From CBFHOS01 sp965657645 (GTDB lineage: Bacteria > Pseudomonadota > Alphaproteobacteria > Puniceispirillales > Puniceispirillaceae), in NCBI GenBank assembly GCA_965657645.1, contig CBFHOS010000007.1:1-64000 (forward strand): a stretch of DNA of 64,000 nucleotides. Reading direction: 5' to 3'. The position numbers were made by a program, and so were the translations under genes. Position 1 is the stretch's first letter; the number at the start of each line of letters is the position of its first letter. Shown one piece after another: positions 1 to 8,846 of this stretch. The notes beneath the pieces were generated by a model. The model searched no databases and was not told the origin of the DNA. It saw only the letters and a program-made list of their open reading frames with translations.

Positions 1-149
1 ATGGTAGAGAAGTTTCTCTTCACTGAGTTGGTGGCTAGCCCCTTCTTCAACAAGTAATCACGATAGGCAGCGGCATCAGAGGATGAGTATTCATCCAGTG
101 GTCTATCACCCTTTAACCACAGATAATGTGCAACTCTCTGGTATACCAT
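1..149 (-). CDS. Tyrosine recombinase/phage integrase, partial (runs off left edge)
   Basis: Reading leftwards from an ATG at 147-149 gives an open frame to the window edge (about 49 residues). It resembles the core-binding (SAM-like) domain of tyrosine recombinases: a GDRPLDEYSSSDAAAYRDYL stretch followed by LLKKGLATNSVKRNFST. The catalytic domain would lie beyond the window. An in-frame TGA at 174-176 lies just upstream, with no alternative start codon between, so the N-terminal domain usual in this family seems to be missing. The gene may be a 5'-truncated remnant or a short form. It starts about 90 bases past the 3' end of tRNA-Arg on the same strand, the usual position for an island or prophage integrase. 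The family call rests on my reading of a short fragment. Confidence 0.55.
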   Translation of the reverse strand, partial: MVYQRVAHYLWLKGDRPLDEYSSSDAAAYRDYLLKKGLATNSVKRNFST

Positions 150-237
150 CCTAATAATCCACCCACGCGCAGTTCAAAAGAACGCTCAAGGATTCAATAG
201 GATAGTCCTAAGATGCCTAACATGTTTAACAAGGAAA

Positions 238-314
238 TGGCGCGCTCGGGAAGATTCGAACTCCCGACCCCTAGATTCGTAGTCTAGTGCTCTATCCAGC
301 TGAGCTACGAGCGC
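238..314 (-). tRNA. tRNA-Arg (anticodon ACG)
   Basis: The minus strand folds as a cloverleaf. A 7-bp acceptor stem pairs GCGCTCG with CGAGCGC, followed by a discriminator G and an encoded CCA (238-240). The D arm contains AGCTCAGCTGGATAGAGC. The anticodon stem CTAGA/TCTAG encloses the loop CTACGAA, giving anticodon ACG, which would be read as ICG after deamination. The T arm is GTCGGGAGTTCGAATCTTCCC-like. Its 3' end faces an integrase fragment, so the gene may be the attachment site of an integrated element to the left. Confidence 0.96.
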
Positions 315-441
315 GTCGTGGCGGTTGAGCTTGGGAGCTCACGGCCAAAAGATGGGGCAACATATGACAAGCCCGCGTGCCATGCAAGCCCTTATTGCCG
401 CATAATCGCTTTGCAATGCGCGGGATGGCTTACAAAGTGAT

Positions 442-486
442 CCTCTTGCAAACCCTCTTGCAAAGCCTCTTGCAAATCCTCTTGCA
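442..486. repeat. 12-bp tandem repeat, 3.75 copies (intergenic)
   Basis: Units of the form CCTCTTGCAAAN start at 442, 454, 466 and 478; the last is incomplete. They differ only at the twelfth base. The array lies between tRNA-Arg and gpt, outside any gene I recognise. The rest of the 233-base gap holds no recognisable feature. Confidence 0.85.
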
Positions 487-547
487 CTGGGGGCGGTTCC
501 GATTACATTAGGGCTTTCCTGTTCTGTCAGTTTTTAAGGACGATCTG

Positions 548-1030
548 ATGTCTGACTCACAAGCCAAGGCCTTTCCCGTTTCGTGGGAAGAATTACACCG
601 CACTTCAAAAGCGCTCGCATGGCGCCTGCTAGAGCTGGGGCCGTTTGAGGGCCTTGTGGCCGTCACCAGAGGCGGCCTTGTTCCAGCGGCAATTGTTGCC
701 CGCGAATTGGAAATCCGGCTGATTGATACGGCTTGCATCTCGTCTTATCACAACCGTGATCAAGGTCACCTGGACGTGTTAAAGCCAGCGGAAATGGCTG
801 GTGATGGCGAAGGCTGGCTGATTGTCGATGATTTGGTTGATACTGGCGAGACGGCCAAGGCGTTGCGCGCGATGATGCCAAAGGCCCATTTCGCCACGGT
901 TTATGCCAAGCCAGCGGGACGTCCTCTGGTTGATACATTCGTCACCGAAGTTTCGCAGGACACATGGATCTTTTTCCCGTGGGATATGGAACCGCAGCCA
1001 TCAACGCCAATCATCGGCCAAAAGGGCTAG
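548..1030 (+). CDS. gpt: Xanthine(-guanine) phosphoribosyltransferase
   Basis: This 160-residue protein has the size of Gpt-type purine phosphoribosyltransferases, which convert xanthine or guanine and PRPP to the nucleotide in cytosolic purine salvage. The PRPP-binding motif VDDLVDTG lies at residues 93-100. An upstream VTRGGLVPA loop (about 39-47) matches the family, and the C-terminal W-x-FFPW segment is typical of this group. The ATG at 548 follows a GGA-rich stretch. It converges on the histidine kinase with only about 25 bases between stop codons. Substrate preference (xanthine, guanine or hypoxanthine) cannot be read from the sequence. Confidence 0.93.
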   Translation: MSDSQAKAFPVSWEELHRTSKALAWRLLELGPFEGLVAVTRGGLVPAAIVARELEIRLIDTACISSYHNRDQGHLDVLKPAEMAGDGEGWLIVDDLVDTGETAKALRAMMPKAHFATVYAKPAGRPLVDTFVTEVSQDTWIFFPWDMEPQPSTPIIGQKG

Positions 1031-1055
1031 GTTTTTTTAGGGCTAATTTTTTGGG

Positions 1056-2483
1056 CTAGATTTCAAAAATCTGCTTTGGCAATTGCAGCCTGAATTCACT
1101 GCCATTCTCGTTTGAACGCGCCAGCTTGAGGTTGCCGCCAAGGATCACCGCAAGGTCACGCGATATTGCGAGGCCCAGTCCGGTGCCGCCGCGGCTATTG
1201 GTGCGAAAGGCGAGGAACATATCATTCCATGATCCTTGCGGTATCCCCGGGCCATCATCGGCAACATCAATCACACCCAGATGCCCGGCTTGCCACACAT
1301 CAATATGAATATTGCGCGCCCCAGCAACCGCGGCATTGCGAATGAGGTTGGTTAAAATCCGGCTGATCATCGCCTTGTCTATATATATGTCACGTTGACC
1401 GGTAATGGTGATGTTAAGGTCCAAACGCGCCGCCAGATCCTCTGCTAATAGCGTAACATTGGTTAATTCCGGATTTGGCGTTGGTGGCTCTACGAGGTAA
1501 TCGAGCATTGATTGGCATAGCTCCACCGCCTGTTCCAGCGAGCGCACAAAATGCGGCGCGGTGCGTTGGATATTCGGATCATCGGAAACCAGCAAGGTAT
1601 CCGTCACCAAAGCGGCAGAGCTTAGGGCATTGCGGATGTCGTGATTGATCTTTGCCACGGCCTCGCCAATATCCGCCAGCCGTTCGCGTTGCCGCAGGGC
1701 CAAAAGCGTATTGCGCTGGAGACTGTCGAGGGCGATGGCGACATCGCCAAACTCCGGTCGTGCATGCAGAGAATCGGGGATAGCCCAAGCAATGGTGGGA
1801 TCGGCGCCGAACCGATTGATCGATGAGACCAGATCATCAAGCGGCCGGATTAATAAAAACCGGAGGATGCGGGCAATGACCACGCCAACTATGATAAAGA
1901 CTGTGAAAATCACCGCAAACCGGATGGCAAAGAAAGTCTGCAACGTGTCTTTAAGGTGGCTTTGGGTCACCTTTATAAGGATGCCATTGCTTGCCTCATC
2001 ACTCTGGGTGTTATTCGGGGTGTTATTCGAGGTGTTATTGGGGGAGGCATCATTTTGGGCAATGCCGTCATGGGGGACAATCACCATCGCCGGTGATGGC
2101 GCCGCCGCGACAAGTAAATGCAATGTGTCCCGCACAAAATGCGTTTGAAACGACATCGGGTCCCAAGCCATATGATGGTGGGCATAGGCGCTCGCATCGA
2201 ATCGCCCCTCACCATCTTTGGTGAAAGTGATGATCTCGGTGTTTTTGGTACCTGATTCGCCCTGATTGGCCTCAACGCTCATTTGGCCAGCGCTATGTGC
2301 GGCAACAGCTTTGATGGCTTCGTGGAACAGTAAATTGCTCCGATAACTGCTGGTGAGTACGAGCGCACCGATGAATGCCAGCAACAGAGCAAGGCTGGCA
2401 GAAATCAATATATTGGTCAGCAATACCCTCATATGCGCAGTCCATCTTGAAAAAAGGGATCTGCTCGGTGTTTGCTTTGTCAT
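1056..2483 (-). CDS. Membrane sensor histidine kinase
   Basis: An inner-membrane two-component sensor. From the ATG at 2483 it has a first membrane segment (about residues 18-45), a periplasmic region of about 140 residues with an Asn/Thr-rich linker, a second membrane segment (about 185-212), a HAMP-like region, a HisKA motif KINHDIRNALSS with the phospho-accepting His at about 281, and an HATPase domain with N-box RNAA, G1 box DDGPGIP and G2 box GGTGLGLAI. A GTG 39 bases further upstream would add 13 residues but has no ribosome-binding site. No response regulator is adjacent, so its partner is unknown. The Asn-rich linker is encoded by a 12-bp tandem repeat at 2008-2043. Confidence 0.9.
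   Translation of the reverse strand: MTKQTPSRSLFSRWTAHMRVLLTNILISASLALLLAFIGALVLTSSYRSNLLFHEAIKAVAAHSAGQMSVEANQGESGTKNTEIITFTKDGEGRFDASAYAHHHMAWDPMSFQTHFVRDTLHLLVAAAPSPAMVIVPHDGIAQNDASPNNTSNNTPNNTQSDEASNGILIKVTQSHLKDTLQTFFAIRFAVIFTVFIIVGVVIARILRFLLIRPLDDLVSSINRFGADPTIAWAIPDSLHARPEFGDVAIALDSLQRNTLLALRQRERLADIGEAVAKINHDIRNALSSAALVTDTLLVSDDPNIQRTAPHFVRSLEQAVELCQSMLDYLVEPPTPNPELTNVTLLAEDLAARLDLNITITGQRDIYIDKAMISRILTNLIRNAAVAGARNIHIDVWQAGHLGVIDVADDGPGIPQGSWNDMFLAFRTNSRGGTGLGLAISRDLAVILGGNLKLARSNENGSEFRLQLPKQIFEI
2008..2043. repeat. 12-bp tandem repeat, 3 copies, inside histidine kinase
   Basis: Three units of the type GTGTTATTCGGG (2008-2019, 2020-2031, 2032-2043) encode the periplasmic linker NTSNNTPNNTQ on the minus strand. 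The period keeps the reading frame. Confidence 0.85.
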
Positions 2484-2724
2484 TGTTTTCTGGATCTCTT
2501 GAACCCTTGTTGTTTGAAGCACTTATAACAGCATTAATGCTTATTTTTACGCGCAATCATTATTATCCCAGAATAGCCGGCCAGATCCTTGGCTAGATTC
2601 CGGCAAATGACGCAAAACTTCATGCAAAATAGGACAATGTCCGGAATCATCTCACCGGACGGTCATTTGTGGACGATTTGTCGCTTTTCCGCAGTTTTCC
2701 ATGGCATTGCACCGCAATGATCCA

Positions 2725-2753
2725 TTGACAGGCGGCGTGTAGGGGCCTAAAAC
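2725..2753 (+). promoter_or_regulatory. Probable sigma-70 promoter of the rpmH operon
   Basis: A perfect -35 TTGACA (2725-2730) is followed after 17 bases by TAAAAC (2748-2753) as a -10. It lies about 40 bases ahead of the rpmH ATG, and a good ribosome-binding site AAAGGAG is at 2779-2785. The prediction comes from consensus matching only. Confidence 0.5.
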
Positions 2754-2792
2754 CCCCCTTCAGTTAATCATTAATTACAAAGGAGCGTTGTC

Positions 2793-2927
2793 ATGAAACG
2801 CACCTATCAGCCAAGTGTCTTGGTTCGCAAACGCCGTCACGGTTTCCGCTCACGTATGGCCACAGTTGGTGGTCGCCGGGTTCTTCGTACCCGTCGTGCC
2901 AAGGGCCGCGCGCGTCTGTCAGCCTAA
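2793..2927 (+). CDS. rpmH: 50S ribosomal protein L34
   Basis: A 44-residue, highly basic protein starting MKRTYQPSVLVRKRRHGFRS and ending RRAKGRARLSA, the complete L34 signature and length. It is part of the large ribosomal subunit. The ATG is preceded by AAAGGAG at 2779-2785, spaced 7 bases. It heads the conserved rpmH-rnpA-yidD-yidC order, with the rnpA start 15 bases downstream, so the genes are probably co-transcribed. Confidence 0.98.
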   Translation: MKRTYQPSVLVRKRRHGFRSRMATVGGRRVLRTRRAKGRARLSA

Positions 2928-2942
2928 TCGCAGGATAGACCC

Positions 2943-3311
2943 ATGCCGGGAATGAACAGCATTCCAAAAAGGGCAGGGTTTTTGCGGGCCCGCCGCGATG
3001 GCGAAAAAGCCGTTGCCAAGGGCATAGTTGTGCAGGCCGTCGCCAATGGCGAGGCCGGCTCACGTCTGGGAATTACCGCTTCTAAAAAAATTGGCAATGC
3101 TGTGGCGCGGAATCGCGCCCGTCGGCGTTTGCGCGCATTGGCTAATGATGTGCTGGCCCCTGTGGCGCGCCCGGGGATGGATTACGTGTTGATCGCACGT
3201 TTTGACACTGGCACCCGCCCCTGGAATTTGTTGGGCGAGGATCTAACCAAGACCATTGGCTATCTTCACCGCAAGTTGGGCACACCAAACCAGCCGGGAT
3301 CAGCCACATGA
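2943..3311 (+). CDS. rnpA: Ribonuclease P protein component
   Basis: A basic protein of 122 residues that assists the RNase P RNA in 5' maturation of pre-tRNA. The conserved RNR motif is at about residues 55-64 (ARNRARRRLR), preceded by the LGITASKKIGNAV strand. An internal ATG at 2952 is an alternative start three residues in. It lies directly after rpmH, and its TGA overlaps the yidD ATG by four bases (ATGA at 3308-3311), indicating translational coupling. Confidence 0.95.
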   Translation: MPGMNSIPKRAGFLRARRDGEKAVAKGIVVQAVANGEAGSRLGITASKKIGNAVARNRARRRLRALANDVLAPVARPGMDYVLIARFDTGTRPWNLLGEDLTKTIGYLHRKLGTPNQPGSAT

Positions 3312-3601
3312 CACCTAACTTGGGTAATTCTGGCCGCCACCATCCCATTCGTATCGCACTGGCGCCGTTTGCATTTGTTCTAGGAATGTTCCTGCGGGTG
3401 CTTTTATGGCTCTATCAGGCGATCATTTCACCGTTTCTAGGGGCCAATTGCCGGCATCTTCCCACCTGTTCTGAATATGCAAAAGATGCGTTAAAATTGC
3501 ATGGCCCCTTGCGCGGATCGTTGTATTCGCTAAAACGTATCGGACGCTGCCATCCGTGGGCTGAACCATCGGTTGATCCGGTGCCGCCGGTGCCTGACTG
3601 A
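3308..3601 (+). CDS. yidD: Membrane protein insertion efficiency factor YidD
   Basis: A 97-residue protein with an N-terminal hydrophobic segment (about residues 16-40) and the family core: YQAIISPFLGANCRHLPTCS with Cys48 and Cys54, then ALKLHGPLRGS and GRCHPW with Cys81. YidD proteins associate with the inner membrane and aid YidC-dependent insertion. It overlaps rnpA by four bases and lies 75 bases ahead of yidC, as in many bacteria. Confidence 0.95.
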   Translation: MTPNLGNSGRHHPIRIALAPFAFVLGMFLRVLLWLYQAIISPFLGANCRHLPTCSEYAKDALKLHGPLRGSLYSLKRIGRCHPWAEPSVDPVPPVPD

Positions 3602-3676
3602 TTTTGATGAATTCCTCATCATTGGCCAGACCACGGTCATATCGTTTGGATAGCAAAGACAAGATAAAGGCTTTAA

Positions 3677-5440
3677 GTGATGACTCCAGAAAACCGCAAT
3701 TTGATTTTGGCGATTGCGCTGTCGATGACAGTGTTGTTCGGATGGCAAATGTTCGTCATTGGGCCAGAGATGGAAAAGGAAGCGGCGCAGCAGGCGTTGA
3801 TTGCCGAACAGCTGGCCGCTGAACAAGCCGCTGCTGGCACGGCGACACCTAGCCCAAGCGGTGATGGTACCCCAACAGCCGTTGCATCTGCCGGTGCTGG
3901 AACCGCGCAAAGCGAAACAACGATTGCCGCCGAAGCGCCGCGCGTAAGTATTGATGCGCCGCTGGTATATGGCTCGCTGTCACTGCAAGGTGCGCGAATC
4001 GACGATATTGTGCTAACCGAATATCGCGAAACCCAAGCCGAAAATTCGGACAATATTCATTTTCTGAAAAAGACCGGTAGCAAAGACGCGTTCTTTGCGG
4101 AGTTTGGCTGGGCGTCATCTGACGCTAACCAGCCAATGCCGACTGGCCAGACTATCTGGACTGCCAATCGTGACCAGCTATCACCGGGATCACCGGTTAC
4201 CCTTAGCTGGGATAATGGCAAGGGCCTTAAATTTATCCGCGAGATTTCGATCAATGATGATTATCTGATTACGATTGATGACACCGTAGAGAGCACGCTT
4301 GCGGCTGGCATTACGATGTATCCTTACGGCCTTGTCCGCCGTCATGGCACGCCGCCAACCAGTGGTATTTATATTCTGCATGAAGGTGCGCTCGGTGTGT
4401 TTGACGAGACCTTAAAGGAAGAAGATTACGACGATCTGCAAGATGCGGATAATGGTAAGATGACGGTTACGCCGGAACAGGCGGGTGGCTGGATTGGCTT
4501 TACCGATAAATATTGGCTAGCTGCGATGTTGCCGGATCAGGATCGTAAATTGTCATATAGCTTCCAATCATTGGCCGGATCTGGTGATCGGTATCAGGTC
4601 GATTATATCGATCTAGACGGTACCAAGCTCGAGCCGGGCGGTATTGTTACCACCAAGGCACGGCTATTTGCTGGTGCCAAAAAGGTTGCGTTGCTTGATT
4701 ATTACGCCGAGGAATTTGGCATTCCGAATTTCGATCTGGCGATTGATTTTGGTTGGTTCTACTTCCTGACCAAGCCGTTCTTCTATGCGGTTAACTGGCT
4801 GAATAATCTGCTTGGCAATTTCGGCCTTGCGGTTATGGCTCTTACCGTTGTGGTCAAGCTGGTATTCTTCCCGCTGGCCAATAAATCCTATCAATCGATG
4901 GGTAAGATGCGGTTGCTAGCTCCAAAAATCCAGATCCTGCGCGAGCGTTATAAAGATGATCGCATGGGGCTCAATCAGGAAATGATGGCGCTCTATAAAA
5001 CCGAAAAAGTAAATCCGGCGGCTGGTTGTCTACCAGTGCTGTTACAGATCCCGGTATTCTTTGCGCTCTATAAAGTGTTGTTTGTAACGATTGAAATGCG
5101 GCATGCGCCATTCTTTGGATGGATTACCGACCTGTCTGCACCTGATCCGACATCGGTGTTTAACCTGTTTGGTCTGATGCCATTTTCTGTCGATTTCCTA
5201 CCGCCGTTCCTCCAGCTAGGGGCATGGCCGATTATGATGGGTATCTCGATGTTCTTGCAGATGCGCCTCAACCCGGCTCCACCTGACCCAATTCAGGCCA
5301 AGGTGTTCCAGCTAATGCCTATCTTCTTCACTTTCCTTCTGGCGACTTTCCCAGCTGGTCTGGTTATCTACTGGACTTGGAACAACTTGTTATCGATGAC
5401 ACAGCAATGGTTCATAATGAGGCGCGTGGCGCAGAGCTAA
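3677..5440 (+). CDS. yidC: Membrane protein insertase YidC
   Basis: Inner-membrane insertase of the Oxa1/YidC family, about 587 residues. It has an N-terminal signal-anchor (about residues 7-28), an Ala/Gly/Pro-rich linker, a large periplasmic beta domain (about 60-340) and the conserved five-helix membrane core (from about 355), including AAGCLPVLLQIPVFFALYKVL and FPAGLVIYWTWNN. The start is either GTG 3677 or ATG 3680 (protein begins MM); the AAAGG at 3665-3669 fits the ATG. The end overlaps the start of engB. Confidence 0.96.
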   Translation: MMTPENRNLILAIALSMTVLFGWQMFVIGPEMEKEAAQQALIAEQLAAEQAAAGTATPSPSGDGTPTAVASAGAGTAQSETTIAAEAPRVSIDAPLVYGSLSLQGARIDDIVLTEYRETQAENSDNIHFLKKTGSKDAFFAEFGWASSDANQPMPTGQTIWTANRDQLSPGSPVTLSWDNGKGLKFIREISINDDYLITIDDTVESTLAAGITMYPYGLVRRHGTPPTSGIYILHEGALGVFDETLKEEDYDDLQDADNGKMTVTPEQAGGWIGFTDKYWLAAMLPDQDRKLSYSFQSLAGSGDRYQVDYIDLDGTKLEPGGIVTTKARLFAGAKKVALLDYYAEEFGIPNFDLAIDFGWFYFLTKPFFYAVNWLNNLLGNFGLAVMALTVVVKLVFFPLANKSYQSMGKMRLLAPKIQILRERYKDDRMGLNQEMMALYKTEKVNPAAGCLPVLLQIPVFFALYKVLFVTIEMRHAPFFGWITDLSAPDPTSVFNLFGLMPFSVDFLPPFLQLGAWPIMMGISMFLQMRLNPAPPDPIQAKVFQLMPIFFTFLLATFPAGLVIYWTWNNLLSMTQQWFIMRRVAQS

Positions 5441-6084
5441 CCCCAGAGCAAATCGAGGCAGGGCGTCTGCTGTTTGCTGGCCAATGTGATTTTATCGCGG
5501 CGGCTAACAAGATGGCGGTCCTACCTCCGATAACGCTTCCTGAGGTTTGTTTTGCCGGACGCTCAAATGTTGGTAAATCGTCGCTGGTGAATGCGTTAAC
5601 TGGCCGGCGTATGCTGGCGCGTACATCGCAAACACCGGGGCGCACTCGCCAGCTGATTTTCTTTAACCTTGCTGACCGCCTCCAATTGGTTGATTTGCCA
5701 GGCTATGGTTACGCCTCGGCGCCAAAGACCGATATCAAGGATTGGACAAATCTAACGCGGAAGTTCCTCGCTGGGCGGCAATCGCTACAACGGGTGTTTC
5801 TGTTAATTGATTGTCGGCGCGGTGTTGGCAAGGCGGATAAAGAGATCATGAATTTGCTGGATGAAACGGCGGTATCATGGGCGGCGGTGATGACCAAGGC
5901 CGACAAGATAAAGCCGACAGCGCTGGAGAAAATCTGCACAGAAACCGAGGCTGTTTTGGCCAATCATGTGGCGGCATTTCCTGAATTATTCGTAACATCA
6001 TCTGAAACCGGACATGGGATCGCCCATCTGCGCGCCCAATTGACGATGTTCGCATTGGAAAAACAACCGGCAAAAAACGCGTGA
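5407..6084 (+). CDS. engB: Ribosome biogenesis GTPase EngB/YsxC/YihA
   Basis: A cytosolic P-loop GTPase needed for large-subunit assembly and essential in many bacteria. With the ATG at 5407 (225 residues) the G1 loop GRSNVGKSS is at 51-59, the switch region follows with TPGRTRQ, G3 DLPGYG is at 96-101, G4 TKAD is at 163-166, and a G5-like SSE follows. A TTG at 5377 would add ten residues. Either start lies inside the end of yidC in another frame, so the two are translationally coupled. Confidence 0.94.
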   Translation: MVHNEARGAELTPEQIEAGRLLFAGQCDFIAAANKMAVLPPITLPEVCFAGRSNVGKSSLVNALTGRRMLARTSQTPGRTRQLIFFNLADRLQLVDLPGYGYASAPKTDIKDWTNLTRKFLAGRQSLQRVFLLIDCRRGVGKADKEIMNLLDETAVSWAAVMTKADKIKPTALEKICTETEAVLANHVAAFPELFVTSSETGHGIAHLRAQLTMFALEKQPAKNA

Positions 6085-6208
6085 TAATCGCAACCAGCTT
6101 GCAACATTGTCGCCAAGTGCCGATAATCCTCACCCTATAAACAAACGTAATTAGACTAGCCTGTTAAATATGTAATCTATCGGCGACGGTGAGATAAAGG
6201 ATCTAGCA

Positions 6209-7117
6209 ATGAGCCAAAATAAAATCAGTCCTGAGGACCAGATAAAGGCAACCACCGGTACTCTGATTGAGGCTTTGCCATTCATGCGCCGTTATTCCGG
6301 CCAGACGATTGTGATCAAATTCGGTGGTCATGCGATGGGTGATCCTGAATATGTGAGTGCCTTTGCCAGTGATATTGCATTGCTGGATCAGGTTGGAACA
6401 CGTCCGATTGTTGTTCATGGCGGTGGCCCCCAGATCGGGGTGATGCTCGATAAATTGCAAATCGAGTCACGCTTTGTTGACGGTTTGCGGGTGACTGACG
6501 AGGCCAGCATTTCGGTTGTTGAAATGGTCTTGGCTGGCGGCATTAACAAAGGCATCGCCGCCGCTATTAGCCGTGCTGGTGCGCGGGCCGTTGGTGTTTC
6601 TGGCAAGGATGCCGGTCTTATTACCGCGCGCAAATTGATGGCTATGTCGAAAAGCAGCGATAGCGCGATTGAAGAGGCTGTTGATTTAGGCTTTGTCGGC
6701 GAGCCGTCCCATATCGATCGTGATTTGCTGGATGCGCTTAGTGACCGCAATCTGATCCCTGTGGTGGCACCTGTTGGCGCTGATGAACATGGTAAAACTT
6801 ATAATATTAATGCCGACACCGCCGCCGGGGCGATTGCCGCGGCGATGAATGCAACACGGCTATTGATGCTGACTGATGTGGCTGGTGTATTGGATAAGGA
6901 CGGCAAGCTGATCGCGGAATTGAAGGTAAGTGAGGCCGAAACATTGATCCGCGATGGCACTATATCGGGTGGGATGATTCCAAAAGTCGAAACCTGTATC
7001 GATGCTGTTTTGGGCGGGGCCGAAGGCGCGGTAATCATGGATGGCCGCGTACCACATGCCGCTTTGATCGAGCTATTTACCAATCACGGCACGGGGACGC
7101 GTATTTCGGCCGATTAA
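6209..7117 (+). CDS. argB: Acetylglutamate kinase
   Basis: Phosphorylates N-acetylglutamate in the second step of arginine synthesis. The 302-residue sequence has the amino-acid kinase fold: IVIKFGGHAM with KFGG at 37-40, VVHGGGPQIG at about 68-77, an NINADTAAGAIA nucleotide/substrate segment, and GGMIPKVETC near the C-terminus. The N-terminal extension before the first strand (about 30 residues) is the feature usual in arginine-inhibited forms. The ATG follows AAAGG at 6196-6200. It lies downstream of engB, an order found in many alphaproteobacteria. Confidence 0.96.
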   Translation: MSQNKISPEDQIKATTGTLIEALPFMRRYSGQTIVIKFGGHAMGDPEYVSAFASDIALLDQVGTRPIVVHGGGPQIGVMLDKLQIESRFVDGLRVTDEASISVVEMVLAGGINKGIAAAISRAGARAVGVSGKDAGLITARKLMAMSKSSDSAIEEAVDLGFVGEPSHIDRDLLDALSDRNLIPVVAPVGADEHGKTYNINADTAAGAIAAAMNATRLLMLTDVAGVLDKDGKLIAELKVSEAETLIRDGTISGGMIPKVETCIDAVLGGAEGAVIMDGRVPHAALIELFTNHGTGTRISAD

Positions 7118-7184
7118 CGATGTACCAGCGAAAGATCAGTCGGCTATTTAGACGAGTTCTTTGCGTTAGAAAGTATGAATAGTA

Positions 7185-7910
7185 ATGACTAGATCTACAG
7201 ATAATACGGGTGGAACGGCTGATATCGCGGCGAAAGCGCCTCATTTATTTCCAACTGGCGAAATCAATGATTGGGTGTTTGATCTGGACAACACGATTTA
7301 TCCAGCGGCATCGAATTTGTTTGTGCGGGTGGCGGTGCGGATCACTGAATTTGTCGCGATGCATTTCAAAGTGCCAGAGGATGAGGCAAAAATCATTCAA
7401 AAGGCCCTGTTCCAGCGTTATGGCACGACGATGCGCGGTTTGATGGTTGAAGAGGGGCTGGCCCCCGCTGATTATTTGCATTTTGTGCATGATATTGATG
7501 TGAGCGATTTGCCTTTTGAGGCGGATCTTGACCGGATGCTGGCCGCATTGCCGGGCCGCAAACATATTTTCACCAATGGCACGGTTCCGCATGCTGAGAA
7601 CATTTTGAACGCTTATGGTATCCGCCATCATTTCGATCAGATTTTTGACATTATCGGCGCCGATTATGTGCCAAAGCCGGAAACAATCGCATTTGAGCGT
7701 TTTGTCGATACCACCGGCATTGACCCAACGGGTGCGGTGATGATCGAGGATATGGCGCGCAATCTGGAACCAGCCGCCGCGCTGGGCATGCGCACTGTAT
7801 GGCTGGCCAGTGATATTGAATGGGCGGCAAAGGGCGCGGATGAAGATTATGTGCAATATGTGGCGCCGGACTTGAAAAGCTTTCTCTCAGCCCTTGCCAT
7901 TCCGGCTTGA
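7185..7910 (+). CDS. HAD-superfamily pyrimidine 5'-nucleotidase-like protein
   Basis: A 241-residue HAD phosphatase. Motif I is VFDLDNTIYP with nucleophile and acid/base Asp33/Asp35. Motif II is FTNGT at about 129-133, the motif III Lys is in VPKPE (about 164), and motif IV is MIEDM with Glu188/Asp189. The helical cap between motifs I and II and the DLDNTIYP variant match the SSM1/pyrimidine 5'-nucleotidase subgroup, which dephosphorylates UMP/CMP-type substrates in characterised members. It sits between argB and dapD, 75 bases before dapD. The actual substrate is not determinable here. Confidence 0.87.
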   Translation: MTRSTDNTGGTADIAAKAPHLFPTGEINDWVFDLDNTIYPAASNLFVRVAVRITEFVAMHFKVPEDEAKIIQKALFQRYGTTMRGLMVEEGLAPADYLHFVHDIDVSDLPFEADLDRMLAALPGRKHIFTNGTVPHAENILNAYGIRHHFDQIFDIIGADYVPKPETIAFERFVDTTGIDPTGAVMIEDMARNLEPAAALGMRTVWLASDIEWAAKGADEDYVQYVAPDLKSFLSALAIPA

Positions 7911-7985
7911 AACGCCGATATCTGCTAGAGAAAATAAAACCGAAGGGGCGGCCTCTATTAGCCGCCAATGCATAGGAGATCCAAA

Positions 7986-8846
7986 ATGACGATTGCGCAG
8001 CTTGAACAGGAAATTGATGCCGCGTGGGAAGCCCGCGACACGATCAATCTGGAAACCAAAGGCGCCGTTCGTGATGCCGTGAATGAGGCCCTGAACATGA
8101 TGGATAGTGGCCAATTGCGGGTCGCCCAGCCAACAGGCAATCACCAGTGGCAAGTCAATCAGTGGGCCAAAAAGGCCGTGCTATTGTCATTCCGTCTGAA
8201 CGATATGTCGTTGATCGAGTCTGGTGTGGATTTCCCCGGCGCGGGCGGATCTACCTTTTGGGATAAAGTGCCGTCAAAATTCGCCGGTTGGGGTGAAAAC
8301 CGTTTTCGTGAAGCAGGTTTCCGCGCCGTGCCGGGCTGTGTCGTGCGGCATTCGGCGCATGTGGCCCCCGGCGTTGTGATCATGCCTAGCTTTATCAATC
8401 TTGGCGCCTTTGTTGATAGCGGCACCATGGTTGATACATGGGCAACCGTTGGATCATGCGCCCAGATCGGCAAGAATGTGCACCTCTCAGGCGGTGCCGG
8501 TATCGGCGGCGTGCTAGAGCCATTACAGGCTGGACCTGTGGTGATTGAGGATGATTGCTTTATCGGTGCGCGTTCAGAAGTTGTGGAAGGCGTGGTCGTA
8601 GAGCAAGGCGCGGTTCTATCCATGGGTGTCTTTATCGGCGCATCGACAAAGATCGTAAACCGGGTCACGGGCGAGGTTCACATGGGCCGCGTGCCAGCCT
8701 ATTCGGTTGTGGTTCCAGGCGCATTGCCGGGCAAGCCGCTGGCTGATGGATCACCGGGACCGTCATTGTCTTGTGCGGTAATCATCAAACAAGTTGACGA
8801 GAAAACCCGTTCGAAAACATCGGTCAATGAGTTGCTGAGAGACTAA
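7986..8846 (+). CDS. dapD: 2,3,4,5-tetrahydropyridine-2,6-dicarboxylate N-succinyltransferase
   Basis: Transfers succinyl from succinyl-CoA to tetrahydrodipicolinate in the succinylase branch of lysine/DAP synthesis. The 286-residue protein has the DapD N-domain (MTIAQLEQEIDAAWEARD...) and a left-handed beta-helix of hexapeptide repeats (about 105-240, e.g. GAFVDSGTMVDTWATVGSCA). The ATG at 7986 is chosen because AGGAG is at 7975-7979; an in-frame ATG at 7968 has no such site. Its TAA overlaps the dapE ATG by one base. Confidence 0.97.
   Translation: MTIAQLEQEIDAAWEARDTINLETKGAVRDAVNEALNMMDSGQLRVAQPTGNHQWQVNQWAKKAVLLSFRLNDMSLIESGVDFPGAGGSTFWDKVPSKFAGWGENRFREAGFRAVPGCVVRHSAHVAPGVVIMPSFINLGAFVDSGTMVDTWATVGSCAQIGKNVHLSGGAGIGGVLEPLQAGPVVIEDDCFIGARSEVVEGVVVEQGAVLSMGVFIGASTKIVNRVTGEVHMGRVPAYSVVVPGALPGKPLADGSPGPSLSCAVIIKQVDEKTRSKTSVNELLRD

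Noticed and set aside
2596..2648. Inverted repeat GATTCCGG...CCGGAATC upstream of rpmH as a replication-origin or operator site
   Set aside because: Only 8 bp arms, 37 bases apart, with no DnaA boxes or regulator identified nearby.
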